A DNA stretch of 32,750 nucleotides from an uncultured Olsenella sp. (GCA_937900605.1 CALCDK010000102.1:1-32750), one strand, 5' to 3'; counted from the stretch's first letter, positions 1 to 7,956 are shown. Notes: generated by a model from the sequence alone, not told the origin. Translations and numbers: made by a program.

Positions 1-57
1 CGCGGGCGGCTCGGCGCCCTCGTAGATGTAACCGCAGACCTTGCAAACCCACTTCAT
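1..57 (-). CDS. Rubredoxin-domain protein, N-terminal fragment (runs off left edge)
   Basis: Only the first 19 codons are in the window. The ATG at 55-57 is preceded by a good ribosome binding site (AAGGAGAAGGG). The visible residues, MKWVCKVCGYIYEGAEPPA, are the first half of a rubredoxin iron site (Cys-x2-Cys-Gly-Tyr-x-Tyr-x-Gly). Rubredoxin modules like this open rubredoxins, rubredoxin-fused flavoproteins and NADH peroxidase/rubrerythrin-like proteins of anaerobes; which one this is cannot be decided here. It lies 54 bases downstream of the PerR/Fur-type gene on the same strand, so the two may be co-transcribed as an oxidative-stress unit. Confidence 0.75.
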   Translation of the reverse strand, partial: MKWVCKVCGYIYEGAEPPA

Positions 58-78
58 GGCAGTTTCCCTTCTCCTTGC

Positions 79-95
79 GCGGGCCCCTTGCCCGC
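79..95 (-). terminator. Small GC hairpin between fur/perR and the rubredoxin gene
   Basis: A perfect 6-bp stem (GCGGGC, 79-84, with GCCCGC, 90-95) has a 5-nt loop. It follows the regulator gene and ends just before the ribosome binding site of the rubredoxin gene. There is no U-tract, so it may be a weak attenuator or mRNA-stability hairpin rather than a full terminator. Confidence 0.3.
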
Positions 96-111
96 TCGTT
101 TGGCTTGTGTG

Positions 112-510
112 CTAGGCCCTTCGGGCCTCGTCGCGCTGGCAGGCGGGGCAGAGGCCGTCGAACTGCAGCACGTGGCCGCGGACCTTATACCCAGACGACG
201 CGGCAGCCGCCTCGTCGACCCCCTCCATCGGGGAGACCTCCACGTCGTCCACGCGGCCGCAGCCTACGCACCTGATGTGGGAGTGCTCGAAGGTCTGGTG
301 GTCGAAGTGGTCCGCACCATTGTTGATGCGCACCCTGAGGACGATGCCCTCGTCCGCCAGTCGGCCGAGCGTCCTGTAGACGGTGGCCTTGCTGATGGTG
401 GGGTGCTGGGCGTGGACGGCCTCGTAGACCTGCCCGGCGGTGGGGTGGTTGGCCAGGTCGCGGAGCGCGTCCAGGATGATCGTGCGCTGGACGGTGTTCC
501 TCTGCGTCAT
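112..510 (-). CDS. perR: Fur-family metalloregulator, PerR-like
   Basis: A 132-aa Fur-superfamily repressor, normal length for the family. The N-terminal winged helix (about residues 1-75) includes the recognition-helix stretch SKATVYRTLGRLADEG. The C-terminal metal and dimerisation domain carries HFDH, then HSHIRCVGCG, and a last Cys-x2-Cys (CPAC), so both structural zinc Cys pairs are present. An Asp in HFDH sits where PerR proteins have the regulatory Asp, and the next gene is a rubredoxin, so a peroxide-sensing PerR role is favoured over iron-sensing Fur; this is inference. Start: ATG at 510 after GGAGAGGAGGGG. The promoter carries an inverted repeat that may serve autoregulation. Confidence 0.88.
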   Translation of the reverse strand: MTQRNTVQRTIILDALRDLANHPTAGQVYEAVHAQHPTISKATVYRTLGRLADEGIVLRVRINNGADHFDHQTFEHSHIRCVGCGRVDDVEVSPMEGVDEAAAASSGYKVRGHVLQFDGLCPACQRDEARRA

Positions 511-534
511 GGCCCCTCCTCTCCTCGCTTGCTG

Positions 535-567
535 TGATAACTATACCTTGTTGAGACTCGTTATCAA
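535..567 (-). promoter_or_regulatory. perR/fur promoter with overlapping inverted repeat
   Basis: On the minus strand TTGATA (562-567) and TATAGT (540-545) are 16 bp apart, a near-consensus sigma-70 promoter. A perfect 7-bp inverted repeat, TGATAAC (535-541) and GTTATCA (560-566), overlaps both hexamers. A protein bound there would block RNA polymerase, as expected for autoregulation by the Fur/PerR product. The stretch is clearly AT-richer than its surroundings. Confidence 0.6.
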
Positions 568-677
568 TAGGGAATTTCAAAATAGTCGAGAGGGGCTCGG
601 GGATCCGGACGCGACGGCATGCCGCGACGGGGAGAAGCCCCTGGTGGGACGGCATGCCACAGTGGCGAGAAGCGCGA

Positions 678-713
678 GAGGGGCGCCCGGCCGTCTCCGA
701 CCAGGCGCCCCTC
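678..713 (-). terminator. Hairpin downstream of tsaE
   Basis: A perfect 10-bp stem (GAGGGGCGCC at 678-687 with GGCGCCCCTC at 704-713) encloses a 16-nt loop. It is about 90 bases past the tsaE stop and is the best candidate for the end of the acpS-nnr-alr-udg-tsaE transcript. There is no clear U-run. Apart from the perR promoter at 535-567, I see nothing else convincing in the gene-free stretch 511-804. Confidence 0.45.
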
Positions 714-804
714 CCGGCGTCGTCACGTGCTGTGCGGGCCGCGGGCACGACGGCCGCGCCGCGTCGCCGGGCCCCGGCTCGCGTGCGTCGCGGCCCCGGG
801 CCCG

Positions 805-1329
805 TCAGGCCCCGAGCGCGCTGCCCAGGGCGGCGACAAGCTCGCGGCCGCGCGCGTCGTGCGCGACGAGGCGCACCTCCCGCGGGGGCTCCTCGCCGCA
901 GGCGGCCTCGGCATCCAGGCGCGTGACGTAGACGTCCACGCGCTCGTCGCCGATCTGCTCGCCGAACTGCTCGCCCCACTCGATGGCGCACACGCCGTCG
1001 GCGCCGAGCACGTCGTAGAGGCCCACGTCCTCCAGCTGGTCCGGGTCGTCGAGGCGGTACAGGTCGAAGTGGCACAGCGGCATGCGCGCGCCCTCGTAGA
1101 CCATCTCGATGGTGAAGGTGGGGCTCGTCACGTCGTCGGCGACGCCCATGCCCTGCGCGAGGCCCTTGGTGAGCTGGGTCTTGCCCGCGCCCAGGTCGCC
1201 GGTGAGCACCAGGACGTCGCCGGGCTCCACCAGGCCGCCCAGGACGCGGCCCACCTCGATGGTCCTCTCGCGCGAGGCGCTCCTCACGCGCAGCTCGCCG
1301 TCGGACAGGCACACGTCCCTCTCGCTCAT
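805..1329 (-). CDS. tsaE: tRNA threonylcarbamoyladenosine biosynthesis ATPase TsaE
   Basis: A 174-aa P-loop protein of the TsaE (YjeE) family. It works with TsaB and TsaD in making the t6A37 modification of ANN-decoding tRNAs. The Walker A motif is GDLGAGKT (residues 44-51), followed by the family-typical TSPTFTIEMVYEG and HFDLYRLDDPDQLEDVG blocks and an EWGE stretch. Family members are usually 140-170 aa, so this is full length. The ATG at 1327-1329 overlaps the TGA of the uracil-DNA glycosylase gene (ATGA), which implies translational coupling. A longer upstream reading would run into the udg gene and is not credible. It is the last gene of the operon; tsaB and tsaD are not in the window. 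Confidence 0.93.
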   Translation of the reverse strand: MSERDVCLSDGELRVRSASRERTIEVGRVLGGLVEPGDVLVLTGDLGAGKTQLTKGLAQGMGVADDVTSPTFTIEMVYEGARMPLCHFDLYRLDDPDQLEDVGLYDVLGADGVCAIEWGEQFGEQIGDERVDVYVTRLDAEAACGEEPPREVRLVAHDARGRELVAALGSALGA

Positions 1330-1937
1330 GACTCCTCCTTGGGGTGGTCGGCGAGCCACTGGCCCACCATGCGCAGGTCGGCCTCGAGCAGCGGCTGCCA
1401 CTCCGCGTGGTAGATGCACGCGGCGGGGTGGAAGGTGGGGCACACCACGAAGTGCCCCGTCTGGTGCAGCCGCCCGCGCAGCGTGGTCACGCCGGCGTTG
1501 GTGCGCAGTACGAACTGCGAGGCGAAGTTGCCCAGGCAGACGATGACGTCGGGCCAGACGCTGCGGATCTGCTCGCGAAGGAACGGCGAGCAGGTCACGA
1601 TCTCCTCGGCGCGGGGGTTGCGGTTGCTGGGCGGGCGGCACTTGAGGACGTTGGCGATGTAGACCTCGTCGCGCGAGAGCCCCGCATGGGCGAGGAGCGC
1701 GTCGAGCTTGTGGCCGGCGGCGCCCACGAAAGGCTCGCCGCTGAGGTCCTCGTTGCGGCCCGGGGCCTCGCCCACGAGCATGACGCGGGCGTGCGGGTCG
1801 CCGGCGCCGAAGACGACGTTGGTGCGCGTCTGGCCCAGCGGGCAGCGCTGGCAGTCCCCGAGGAGGTTGGAGATCTCGAAGAGCTCCACCTCCCGCGGGC
1901 CCTGGTTGACGTGCCCGGGGATCTCCATGACGGACAT
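1326..1937 (-). CDS. Family 4/5-type uracil-DNA glycosylase (Fe-S)
   Basis: A 203-aa thermophile-type uracil-DNA glycosylase that removes uracil from DNA at the first step of base-excision repair. Seen in the protein: an N-terminal Cys-x2-Cys (GDCQRCPLGQTRTNVVFG), the active-site block VGEAPGRNEDLSGEPFVG, a second Cys pair (TCSPF and IVCLG) that would complete a 4Fe-4S cluster, and the C-terminal TFHPAA motif. I prefer the ATG at 1935-1937, preceded by GAGAGGGGG at about 9 nt. An in-frame ATG at 1989-1991, overlapping the alr stop, would add 18 residues but has a badly spaced Shine-Dalgarno. The gene is translationally coupled to tsaE. Confidence 0.9.
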   Translation of the reverse strand: MSVMEIPGHVNQGPREVELFEISNLLGDCQRCPLGQTRTNVVFGAGDPHARVMLVGEAPGRNEDLSGEPFVGAAGHKLDALLAHAGLSRDEVYIANVLKCRPPSNRNPRAEEIVTCSPFLREQIRSVWPDVIVCLGNFASQFVLRTNAGVTTLRGRLHQTGHFVVCPTFHPAACIYHAEWQPLLEADLRMVGQWLADHPKEES

Positions 1938-1983
1938 GATGTCGAGCCCCCTCTCGCGCGCGGCGGAGCCGGCCGTCGCGCGC

Positions 1984-3159
1984 CTAGGCATAGACCCTCT
2001 GCAGGCGCATGCCGAAGTCGCAGACCACCTCGTAGGAGATGGTGCCGCGCAGCTCGGCGATGTCGTCGGCGCTGATCCGGTCGTCGCCGTCGCGGCCCAT
2101 GACGGTCACCACGTCGCCGTACGAGACGGGCTTCGACGGGTTGATGGCGCGCGCGCCGTTGACGTCGACGGCGAACATGAACTGGTCCATGCAGATGTTG
2201 CCCACCTGGCGGCAGCGCATGCCGTCCACGAGGACGTCCATGCGGTTGGACAGCGAGCGGGACAGGCCGTCCGCGTAGCCGATGGGCACGGTGGCGATCT
2301 GGATGCTCTGCTTGGGGACGCGGTAGGTCATGCCGTATCCCACGCCGTCGCCCACGGACGGCCACATCTCGTGCGTGACGCGGCCGCGCACGCTCATGAC
2401 CGGCTCGAGCTCGATCTGGCCCACGGTCGTGGGCGCGGGGTGCAGGCCGTACAGGCCGATGCCCACGCGGCACATGTCGAAGCGGCACTCCGGGTGCAGG
2501 ACGGTGCCCGGCGTGTTGTCGCAGTGGACCAGGCCGGTCTCGAGGCCGGCGGCGCGCAGGGCGGCCACGACCTCGCGGAAGCGGTTGAGCTGCAGCGCGA
2601 AGTCCCAGTCGTCCGAGGCGTCGGCGGTGGCGAAGTGCGTGAACGTGCCAGCGCACTCCAGGCCGCGGTGGAAGTCGATGGTGCGGCGCAGCTCGACGGC
2701 GTCGCGGCGGCTCACGCCAATGCGCGACATGCCGGTGTCCACGGCCAGGTGGTAGCGGGCCACGCGGTCGTGCGCCGCGGCGGCCTCGCCCAGGGCGAGG
2801 GCGAACTCCGGCGTGTAGACCGTGGGCATGACGTCGTGCTCGACGAGGGTCTCGACGCAGTCGACGGGCGGCTCGGACAGCACGAGCACCGGCCAGTCGA
2901 TGCCGGCCTCGCGCAGCTCGAGGGCCTCGGCCACGGTGGCCACCGCGAACTGCGAGGCGCCCGCGGCGTGCATGACCTTGGCGCACGTGACGGCGCCATG
3001 GCCGTACGCGTCGGCCTTGACCACGCACATGAGCTGCGACTCGCGTCCCAGCAGGCGCGAGAAGCGCGCGGTGTTGCGGCGCAGCGCCGAGAGGTCTATC
3101 TCGGCCCACGACCAGCGGTCCGCGGGGCTGCGGTCCCTCTCGTGACGGTAGGCTCCCAT
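1984..3159 (-). CDS. alr: Alanine racemase
   Basis: A 391-aa PLP enzyme that converts L-Ala to D-Ala for peptidoglycan. The N-terminal TIM barrel has the PLP-binding lysine in VVKADAYGHG (Lys48). The C-terminal part has the family's catalytic tyrosine region VGYGMTYR (Tyr about 275), IGYADGLSRSLSN and NICMDQFM. Length matches the family. The ATG at 3157-3159 lies 8 nt after the nnr stop, so the genes form one transcript. Pairing alr with nnr and acpS is common in Gram-positive bacteria. No promoter is visible between nnr and alr. Confidence 0.96.
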   Translation of the reverse strand: MGAYRHERDRSPADRWSWAEIDLSALRRNTARFSRLLGRESQLMCVVKADAYGHGAVTCAKVMHAAGASQFAVATVAEALELREAGIDWPVLVLSEPPVDCVETLVEHDVMPTVYTPEFALALGEAAAAHDRVARYHLAVDTGMSRIGVSRRDAVELRRTIDFHRGLECAGTFTHFATADASDDWDFALQLNRFREVVAALRAAGLETGLVHCDNTPGTVLHPECRFDMCRVGIGLYGLHPAPTTVGQIELEPVMSVRGRVTHEMWPSVGDGVGYGMTYRVPKQSIQIATVPIGYADGLSRSLSNRMDVLVDGMRCRQVGNICMDQFMFAVDVNGARAINPSKPVSYGDVVTVMGRDGDDRISADDIAELRGTISYEVVCDFGMRLQRVYA

Positions 3160-3167
3160 CGCTCCCC

Positions 3168-4781
3168 CTACTCCTCGCCGTCGCAGAAGGAGGCGTGCTC
3201 CTCGACGGCGTCGGCCGCGCGGCCGATGAGCTCGATGACGTCGCCGGCCATGACGGCGCGGGCGCCCATGCGCTCCGCGGCCAGCGAGCCGGCGTAGCCG
3301 TGGACCTCGCAGACGTAGGCGCACAGCAGGGTGAGGTCCAGCTCGGCCAGCTCGCCGGAGTGCTGCGCGAGGGCCGAGGCCATCATGCCGGCCAGGACGT
3401 CGCCGGAGCCCGCCGTGGCGAGCGCGGCCGGGCCGGGCTTGGGCAGCACGGCCTGCTCGACGCTTACGCAGGCGGTGGCGCAGCCCTTGGAGACGACGAC
3501 CATCTCGGAGCCGCCGTCGGACCACACGATCTGGCGCGCGGCGTCGAGCTGCTCGGAGAGGCACTTGGGCGCGTCGGAGCCGCTGCCCACGAGGCGGCCC
3601 AGCTCGCCGCGATGCGGCGTGAGGACCAGCGGGGCGTCGCGGCGCGTGGCCTCCGGGAAGGAGGGCAGGTCGTTGTTCGTGAGGCGGGCCAGGCAGTTGA
3701 GGCCGTCGGCGTCCACGACGAGCGGTGCGCCGGACTGCACGAGGGCGCCCACCACGGCGCAGGTGCCGCTGGATACGCGCATGCCGGGACCCACGAGCAC
3801 CGCAGAGCTGCGGCGCGCGAGGGCCATGACCACGTCGACGGCGTCCTTGGACATCACGCCGTCGGCGTCCTCGGGCAGCGGGACCACGGGGATCTCGAGC
3901 AGGTGCGTCTGCGCCACGAGCGCGGCCGACGCGGGGACGGCCAGGGTGACGTAGCCGGCGCCCATGCGCGCGGCGGCGCGGGCGGCCATGACGGCGGCGC
4001 CGGGGTAGCGCCTCGAACCTGCCACGACGAGCACGCTGCCGCGGGAGAACTTGTCGGAGCTCTGCGGCGCGGCGGGAACGACGTCGAGGTAGTCGGCCAG
4101 GTCGGTGCGCCATGCCACGGGGTCCGCCTCGACCACGAGGCGCTCGGTCTGCTCGGCCAGCGGGGCCACGACGATGGAGCCGCACACGTCGCGGCCGTCG
4201 TCGGCGAGAAGCCCCGGCTTGAGGGCCAGCATGGTCACCGTGAGGTCGGCGACGACGCAGGCGCCAGAGGCCAGGCCCGTCTGGGCCGACAGGCCGCTGG
4301 GCACGTCGACGCTCACCACGCGGGCGCCGGAGGCGTTGACGCACTCGATCCAGATGTCGAACGGCGCGCGGACGTCGCCGTGGAAGCCGGTGCCCAGCAT
4401 ACAGTCGAGCACCGCGCCGGACTCGGCGAGAAGCGCCTCGAGCTCGTCGCGCGAGGGGCCCACGACCACGCGCACGCCGGCCTTGACGGCCGAGCGCGCC
4501 ACCTGGCTGGCCAGGTCGCCCGAGAGGGCCTCGGGCTCGATGGGGGTGACGACCGTGACGTCCACGCGGCGCGCGTGCAGCGCCTCGGCCGCGACCCAGC
4601 CGTCGCCGCCGTTGTTGCCCATGCCGCACAGGACCACGGCGCTGGTGACGCCGCCCAGGCCCACGAGCTCCTGCGCCGCGGCGTATCCCGCGCGGTGCAT
4701 GAGCTCGGAGACGCTCACGCCCTCGCGGGTGAGCGCCACCTCGACCTGCTTGACGTCTTCGATGTTGAGAACCGGCTGCAT
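3168..4781 (-). CDS. nnr: Bifunctional NAD(P)H-hydrate epimerase / ADP-dependent dehydratase
   Basis: A 537-aa two-domain metabolite-repair enzyme that re-forms NAD(P)H from its hydrated forms. The N-terminal YjeF_N epimerase domain (about 1-210) has the GMGNNGGDGWVAAE nucleotide-site motif. The C-terminal dehydratase domain (about 225-530) has LTPHRGELGRL, VVSKGCATACV and TAGSGDVLAGMMAS, which form the ribokinase-like active site. Start: ATG at 4779-4781, preceded by GGAGGAG. That places it one base after the acpS stop codon (4783-4785), so a longer reading of the frame through acpS is rejected. Confidence 0.95.
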   Translation of the reverse strand: MQPVLNIEDVKQVEVALTREGVSVSELMHRAGYAAAQELVGLGGVTSAVVLCGMGNNGGDGWVAAEALHARRVDVTVVTPIEPEALSGDLASQVARSAVKAGVRVVVGPSRDELEALLAESGAVLDCMLGTGFHGDVRAPFDIWIECVNASGARVVSVDVPSGLSAQTGLASGACVVADLTVTMLALKPGLLADDGRDVCGSIVVAPLAEQTERLVVEADPVAWRTDLADYLDVVPAAPQSSDKFSRGSVLVVAGSRRYPGAAVMAARAAARMGAGYVTLAVPASAALVAQTHLLEIPVVPLPEDADGVMSKDAVDVVMALARRSSAVLVGPGMRVSSGTCAVVGALVQSGAPLVVDADGLNCLARLTNNDLPSFPEATRRDAPLVLTPHRGELGRLVGSGSDAPKCLSEQLDAARQIVWSDGGSEMVVVSKGCATACVSVEQAVLPKPGPAALATAGSGDVLAGMMASALAQHSGELAELDLTLLCAYVCEVHGYAGSLAAERMGARAVMAGDVIELIGRAADAVEEHASFCDGEE

Positions 4782-4782
4782 G

Positions 4783-5445
4783 TTATCGCTCCTCCAAGGG
4801 AAGGGAAGGTTGCGTGCGTTCGTCGCCATGTGGGAGGCCGCCGTCGGGCTCGCCGGCGCCGGGGGCCGCGCCGGCACCGGGGGCCGCGCCGGGGCCGGGA
4901 GCCGCTGTCGCGTCCGCATCGGGGGCCGCGGGCGCGTCGCTGCCGAGCCCCGCCAGGCCCTGCTCCTGCAGGCGGTCGAGCTCGTCGAGCACGCCGCGCG
5001 CCTCCCGGAACGAGGCCGCAAGCGCCTTGCGCGCGTCGTCGCGCCTGTCGGGGGCGGGACGGGCCTCGTCGGTCACCGCGATGGCGTTGGCCACCGCCAC
5101 GTCGCGCGTGTGCGAGATGGACAGCGCGATCTCGCGCACGCCCAGGCGCTCGGCGACCTGCGCCGCCGCGCCCTCCAGGACGGCGCGGGGCCGGCCGGAC
5201 TCGTCGTTGGAGACCCAGACGTCCTTGACGCGAACGCCCTGCGAGAAGCCCGTGCCCAGGGCCTTGAGGACGGCCTCGCGGGCCGCCCAGCGCGCCGCGT
5301 AGTGCTCCGCCGGACGGGCGCAGCGCTCGCAGTAGGCGCGCTCCTCGTCCGTGAACACGCGCTGGAGGAAGCTGGGCCTCCGCCCGATGACGCGCTCCAT
5401 GCGCGCGATCTCGAACATGTCTACGCCGATGCCCGCCGTGGCCAC
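4783..5445 (-). CDS. acpS: Holo-[acyl-carrier-protein] synthase with long low-complexity C-terminal tail
   Basis: Transfers 4'-phosphopantetheine from CoA to acyl carrier protein. The first ~125 residues are a complete AcpS: GIGVDMFEIARM (metal-binding Asp9), FTDEERAYC, RWAAREAVLKALGTG (Glu57, Lys61) and LSISHTRDVAVANAIAV. Family members end about there. This protein goes on for roughly 95 more residues: a charged helical segment (RKALAASFREARGVLDELDR) and then an Ala/Pro/Gly repeat region. The start is taken as GTG at 5443-5445, because GGAGGGAGGG precedes it at good spacing and it brings GIGVDM to the N-terminus. An ATG further upstream would add 30 unrelated residues. Confidence 0.92.
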   Translation of the reverse strand: MATAGIGVDMFEIARMERVIGRRPSFLQRVFTDEERAYCERCARPAEHYAARWAAREAVLKALGTGFSQGVRVKDVWVSNDESGRPRAVLEGAAAQVAERLGVREIALSISHTRDVAVANAIAVTDEARPAPDRRDDARKALAASFREARGVLDELDRLQEQGLAGLGSDAPAAPDADATAAPGPGAAPGAGAAPGAGEPDGGLPHGDERTQPSLPLEER

Positions 5446-5485
5446 AGCCCGGCCCTCCCTCCGTTGGCTCACATGGATGCTAGGA

Positions 5486-5491
5486 ATTCTA
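5486..5491 (-). promoter_or_regulatory. Putative -10 element (TAGAAT) of the acpS operon
   Basis: TAGAAT lies about 40 nt upstream of the acpS GTG, in the gap after the glmM terminator. No convincing -35 hexamer is spaced from it. A near-palindrome GGGGCCA-CA-TGGCCCC (5504-5519) lies just upstream and could be an operator or part of the promoter. The same hexamer precedes the YoaK-type gene, ssrA and ftsE. Confidence 0.4.
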
Positions 5492-5530
5492 CCAGCCCCC
5501 GACGGGGCCACATGGCCCCAAATGCAGAAG

Positions 5531-5565
5531 ACCACGCGGCGCGCCGGTGGGGCACGCCGCGTGGT
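5531..5565 (-). terminator. Terminator downstream of glmM
   Basis: A perfect 11-bp stem (ACCACGCGGCG, 5531-5541, with CGCCGCGTGGT, 5555-5565) with a 13-nt loop. It lies 37 nt past the glmM stop. Reading on the minus strand it is followed by CTTCTGCATTTGG, a modest U-rich tract. Confidence 0.6.
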
Positions 5566-5601
5566 CGCGGGTCTCTCGACTGGTGGGCGAGAAGGGCGCG
5601 C

Positions 5602-6939
5602 CTAGGCGCGGTACGGCTCCAGGGCGTCGATGACGATCTGGTTGGCCTGGGTGCACAGGGACTCCTCGGGGGCCTCGGCCAGGACGCGGACGAGGGGCTC
5701 GGTGCCGGACGCGCGCACCAGGACGCGGCCGTTGCCCTCCAGGAAGCGCTCGGCCTCCTCGACGGCGGCGGTGACGGCCTCCGACGCCATGGCGGCGTCC
5801 TTGTCGGTCACGTGCACGTTGACGAGCTGCTGCGGGTAGAGCGTGACGGGGCGGCAGAGCTCGGAGAGCTTCTCGCGCTCGGAGCGCAGGACCTCCATGA
5901 CGCGCAGGGAGGTCATGATGCCGTCGCCGGTCTTCTCGAGGTCGCCGAAGATGATGTGGCCGGACTGCTCGCCGCCCAGGGAGTAGCCGTTCTCCCTCAT
6001 GCAGGCGTAGACGTACTTGTCGCCCACGTCGGTCTTCTCGTAGGAGAGGCCCGCCGCGTCGAGGGCGCGGAAGAGGCCGAAGTTGCTCATGACGGTGGGG
6101 ACGACGGTCTGCTTGGCGAGGCGGCCGTGCTTGTTGAGGTAGGTGCCGCAGACGTAGAGCAGCAGGTCGCCGTCGACCACGTGGCCGCGCTCGTCGACCG
6201 CCAGGCAGCGGTCGGCGTCGCCGTCGTAGGCGAAGCCCACGTCGAGGCCGTTCTGGACGACGAAGCGCTGCAGCTGGTCGAGGTGGGTGGAGCCGCAGTC
6301 GACGTTGATGTTGAAGCCGTTGGGCGCGTTGTTGATGACGTGGGTCTCGGCGCCCAGGGCGTCGAAGACGGGGCGCGCGACGGAGGAGGCGGAGCCGTTG
6401 GCGCAGTCCAGGCCAATCTTGAGGCCCTGGAGGCTGAAGCCACAGGAGGCGATCAGGTGGCTGATGTAGCGGTTGCGGCCCTGCATGTAGTCGACCGTGC
6501 AGCCGATGGCGTCGCCATGGGCCAGGGGCACCTCGGACTTGCCGTCGATGTAGTCCTCGACCTGCTGCAGGACGGCCTCGTCCATCTTGTAGCCCTCGCT
6601 GTTGACCAGCTTGATGCCGTTGTCGGAGTAGGGGTTGTGCGAGGCGGTGATCATGACGCCGCAGTCGAAGCCGCCGTCGACGACCTCGTAGCAGACGCCC
6701 GGCGTGGGGATGACGTGCAGCATGTACGCGTCCGCGCCGGAGGCGACGAGTCCCGCGACGAGGGCGGACTCGAACATGTAGCTGGAGCGCCTGGTGTCCT
6801 TGCCGATGATGACGCGTGCCTTGCGGCCCTGGCGCGCACCGTAGTACCAGCCGACGAAGCGACCGATCTTGAAGGCGTGCTCGACGTCGAGGCCCTCGTT
6901 CGCGCGGCCCCGGAAGCCGTCGGTGCCAAAGTACTTCAT
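5602..6939 (-). CDS. glmM: Phosphoglucosamine mutase
   Basis: A 445-aa alpha-D-phosphohexomutase that converts glucosamine-6-phosphate to glucosamine-1-phosphate for UDP-GlcNAc and hence peptidoglycan. It opens with the family signature KYFGTDGFRGRAN. It has the phosphoserine loop MITASHNPYSDNG (Ser100), the Mg-binding loop YDGDADRCLAVD, the sugar-binding GGEQSGHIIF and the C-terminal phosphate loop VRASGTEPLVRV. Length is typical. The ATG at 6937-6939 follows AAGGGGAGAGC. It sits downstream of rplM-rpsI, an order common in Gram-positive bacteria, but a terminator separates it from rpsI. Confidence 0.97.
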   Translation of the reverse strand: MKYFGTDGFRGRANEGLDVEHAFKIGRFVGWYYGARQGRKARVIIGKDTRRSSYMFESALVAGLVASGADAYMLHVIPTPGVCYEVVDGGFDCGVMITASHNPYSDNGIKLVNSEGYKMDEAVLQQVEDYIDGKSEVPLAHGDAIGCTVDYMQGRNRYISHLIASCGFSLQGLKIGLDCANGSASSVARPVFDALGAETHVINNAPNGFNINVDCGSTHLDQLQRFVVQNGLDVGFAYDGDADRCLAVDERGHVVDGDLLLYVCGTYLNKHGRLAKQTVVPTVMSNFGLFRALDAAGLSYEKTDVGDKYVYACMRENGYSLGGEQSGHIIFGDLEKTGDGIMTSLRVMEVLRSEREKLSELCRPVTLYPQQLVNVHVTDKDAAMASEAVTAAVEEAERFLEGNGRVLVRASGTEPLVRVLAEAPEESLCTQANQIVIDALEPYRA

Positions 6940-7006
6940 GCTCTCCCCTTTCGTTGGTCATGGAAGACGCGCCCGCACCTGGGAGTCGGAGGGCGCACCC
7001 ACATGA

Positions 7007-7041
7007 TAAAGGGGTCTGCCGGCCAAAGGCCGACAGACCCC
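7007..7041 (-). terminator. Terminator of the rplM-rpsI operon
   Basis: A strong hairpin: GGGGTCTG (7011-7018) pairs with CAGACCCC (7034-7041), continuing with CGGCC/GGCCG after one mismatch, around an AAA loop. On the minus strand it is followed by TTTAT (from 7010 downwards). It starts 26 nt past the rpsI stop. glmM, which follows, must therefore have its own promoter or rely on read-through. Confidence 0.75.
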
Positions 7042-7066
7042 GAAAGTCCATCGTAGAAGCGAAGGC

Positions 7067-7462
7067 TTAGCGCTTGGAGAACTGCGGACGCTTGCGGGCC
7101 TTCTTGAGGCCGCACTTCTTGCGCTCGACGGCGCGGGCGTCGCGGGTGAGGTAGCCAGCCTTCTTGAGGTCGGCGCGGTACTCGCCGGCCTGGAGCAGGG
7201 CGCGGGCGATGCCCAGGCGGATGGCGCCGGACTGGCCGTTGATGCCGCCGCCGTCGCAGTTGGCGAGAACGTCGAAGCGGTCGGCGGTCTCGGTCAGGCG
7301 CAGCGGGGCAACAGCGTTGTCAACGAGCTGCTGACGGCCGAAGTACTGGGCGGCCTCGCGGCCGTTGACGATCATCTTGCCGGTGCCGGGGACGAGGCGG
7401 ACGCGGGCGACAGCCTCCTTGCGGCGACCGGTGCCGGTGTAAACAGCGGTGTTGTCAGCCAT
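7067..7462 (-). CDS. rpsI: 30S ribosomal protein S9
   Basis: A 131-aa S9 (uS9) protein of the small-subunit head, whose C-terminal tail reaches the P-site tRNA. The body has [19 protein letters not shown], the conserved [19 protein letters not shown], and the basic C-terminus [14 protein letters not shown] ending in Lys-Arg, as is universal. ATG at 7460-7462; it follows the rplM stop by 3 nt and is co-transcribed with it. Confidence 0.98.
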   Translation of the reverse strand: MADNTAVYTGTGRRKEAVARVRLVPGTGKMIVNGREAAQYFGRQQLVDNAVAPLRLTETADRFDVLANCDGGGINGQSGAIRLGIARALLQAGEYRADLKKAGYLTRDARAVERKKCGLKKARKRPQFSKR

Positions 7463-7465
7463 CGG

Positions 7466-7906
7466 TTACGCCCTCCAATCGATCTTGACGGGGTTCTGAG
7501 CCGTGTGCGGGTGCTCGGGGCCGGCGTAGACCTTGAGCTTCATGCCCTGCTTGCGGCCGAGCGTGGTCTTGGGGAGCATGCCCTTGATGGCGTGCTCGAC
7601 GACGCGCTCGGGGTGCTTCTCCATAGCCTCGCGGAAGCTCTCGAACTTGAGGCCTCCGAGGTAGCCGGAGTAGCGCCAGTACTGCTTGTGGTCAGCCTTG
7701 ACGCCCGTCAGGACGACCTTGTCGGCGTTGATGACGACGACGAAGTCACCGGTGTCGGCGTTGGGCGTGAACTGGGGCTTGTTCTTGCCACGAAGGATCA
7801 TGGCAGCCGTGGTGGCAAGACGGCCGAGCGTAGCGCCCTCGGCGTCGATGAGCACCCACTTGCGCTCGACTTCGCCGGCCTTGGCGAACTGAGTCGACTT
7901 CTTCAC
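7466..7906 (-). CDS. rplM: 50S ribosomal protein L13
   Basis: A 146-aa L13 (uL13). Family landmarks are [63 protein letters not shown] and the C-terminal [13 protein letters not shown]. The start codon is GTG (7904-7906) after a strong GGAGGAG four nucleotides upstream. It is the first gene of the rplM-rpsI transcript and has a roughly 90-nt leader with a stem-loop that may have a regulatory role. Confidence 0.98.
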   Translation of the reverse strand: MKKSTQFAKAGEVERKWVLIDAEGATLGRLATTAAMILRGKNKPQFTPNADTGDFVVVINADKVVLTGVKADHKQYWRYSGYLGGLKFESFREAMEKHPERVVEHAIKGMLPKTTLGRKQGMKLKVYAGPEHPHTAQNPVKIDWRA

Positions 7907-7934
7907 TTGACTCCTCCTACGTACCTACGTGATA

Positions 7935-7956
7935 GGCGGCTCCTGGACGAACCGCC
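7935..7956 (-). promoter_or_regulatory. Stem-loop in the rplM 5' leader
   Basis: In the leader RNA an 8-bp stem forms (GGCGGTTC with GAGCCGCC, one G-U pair) around a 6-nt loop, starting about 30 nt upstream of the GTG. Leaders of L13 operons can bind the ribosomal protein for autogenous control in some bacteria. Whether this one does is not known from sequence alone. Confidence 0.4.

Noticed and set aside
616..658. Two GGCATGCC palindromes (616-623 and 651-658)
   Set aside because: 8-bp palindromes in a GC-rich gap, with no gene or conserved spacing to support a function.
4105..7056. A 983-codon plus-strand frame over nnr, acpS and glmM
   Set aside because: Same cause: an antisense shadow of three well-recognised genes, with composition drift where the underlying gene changes.
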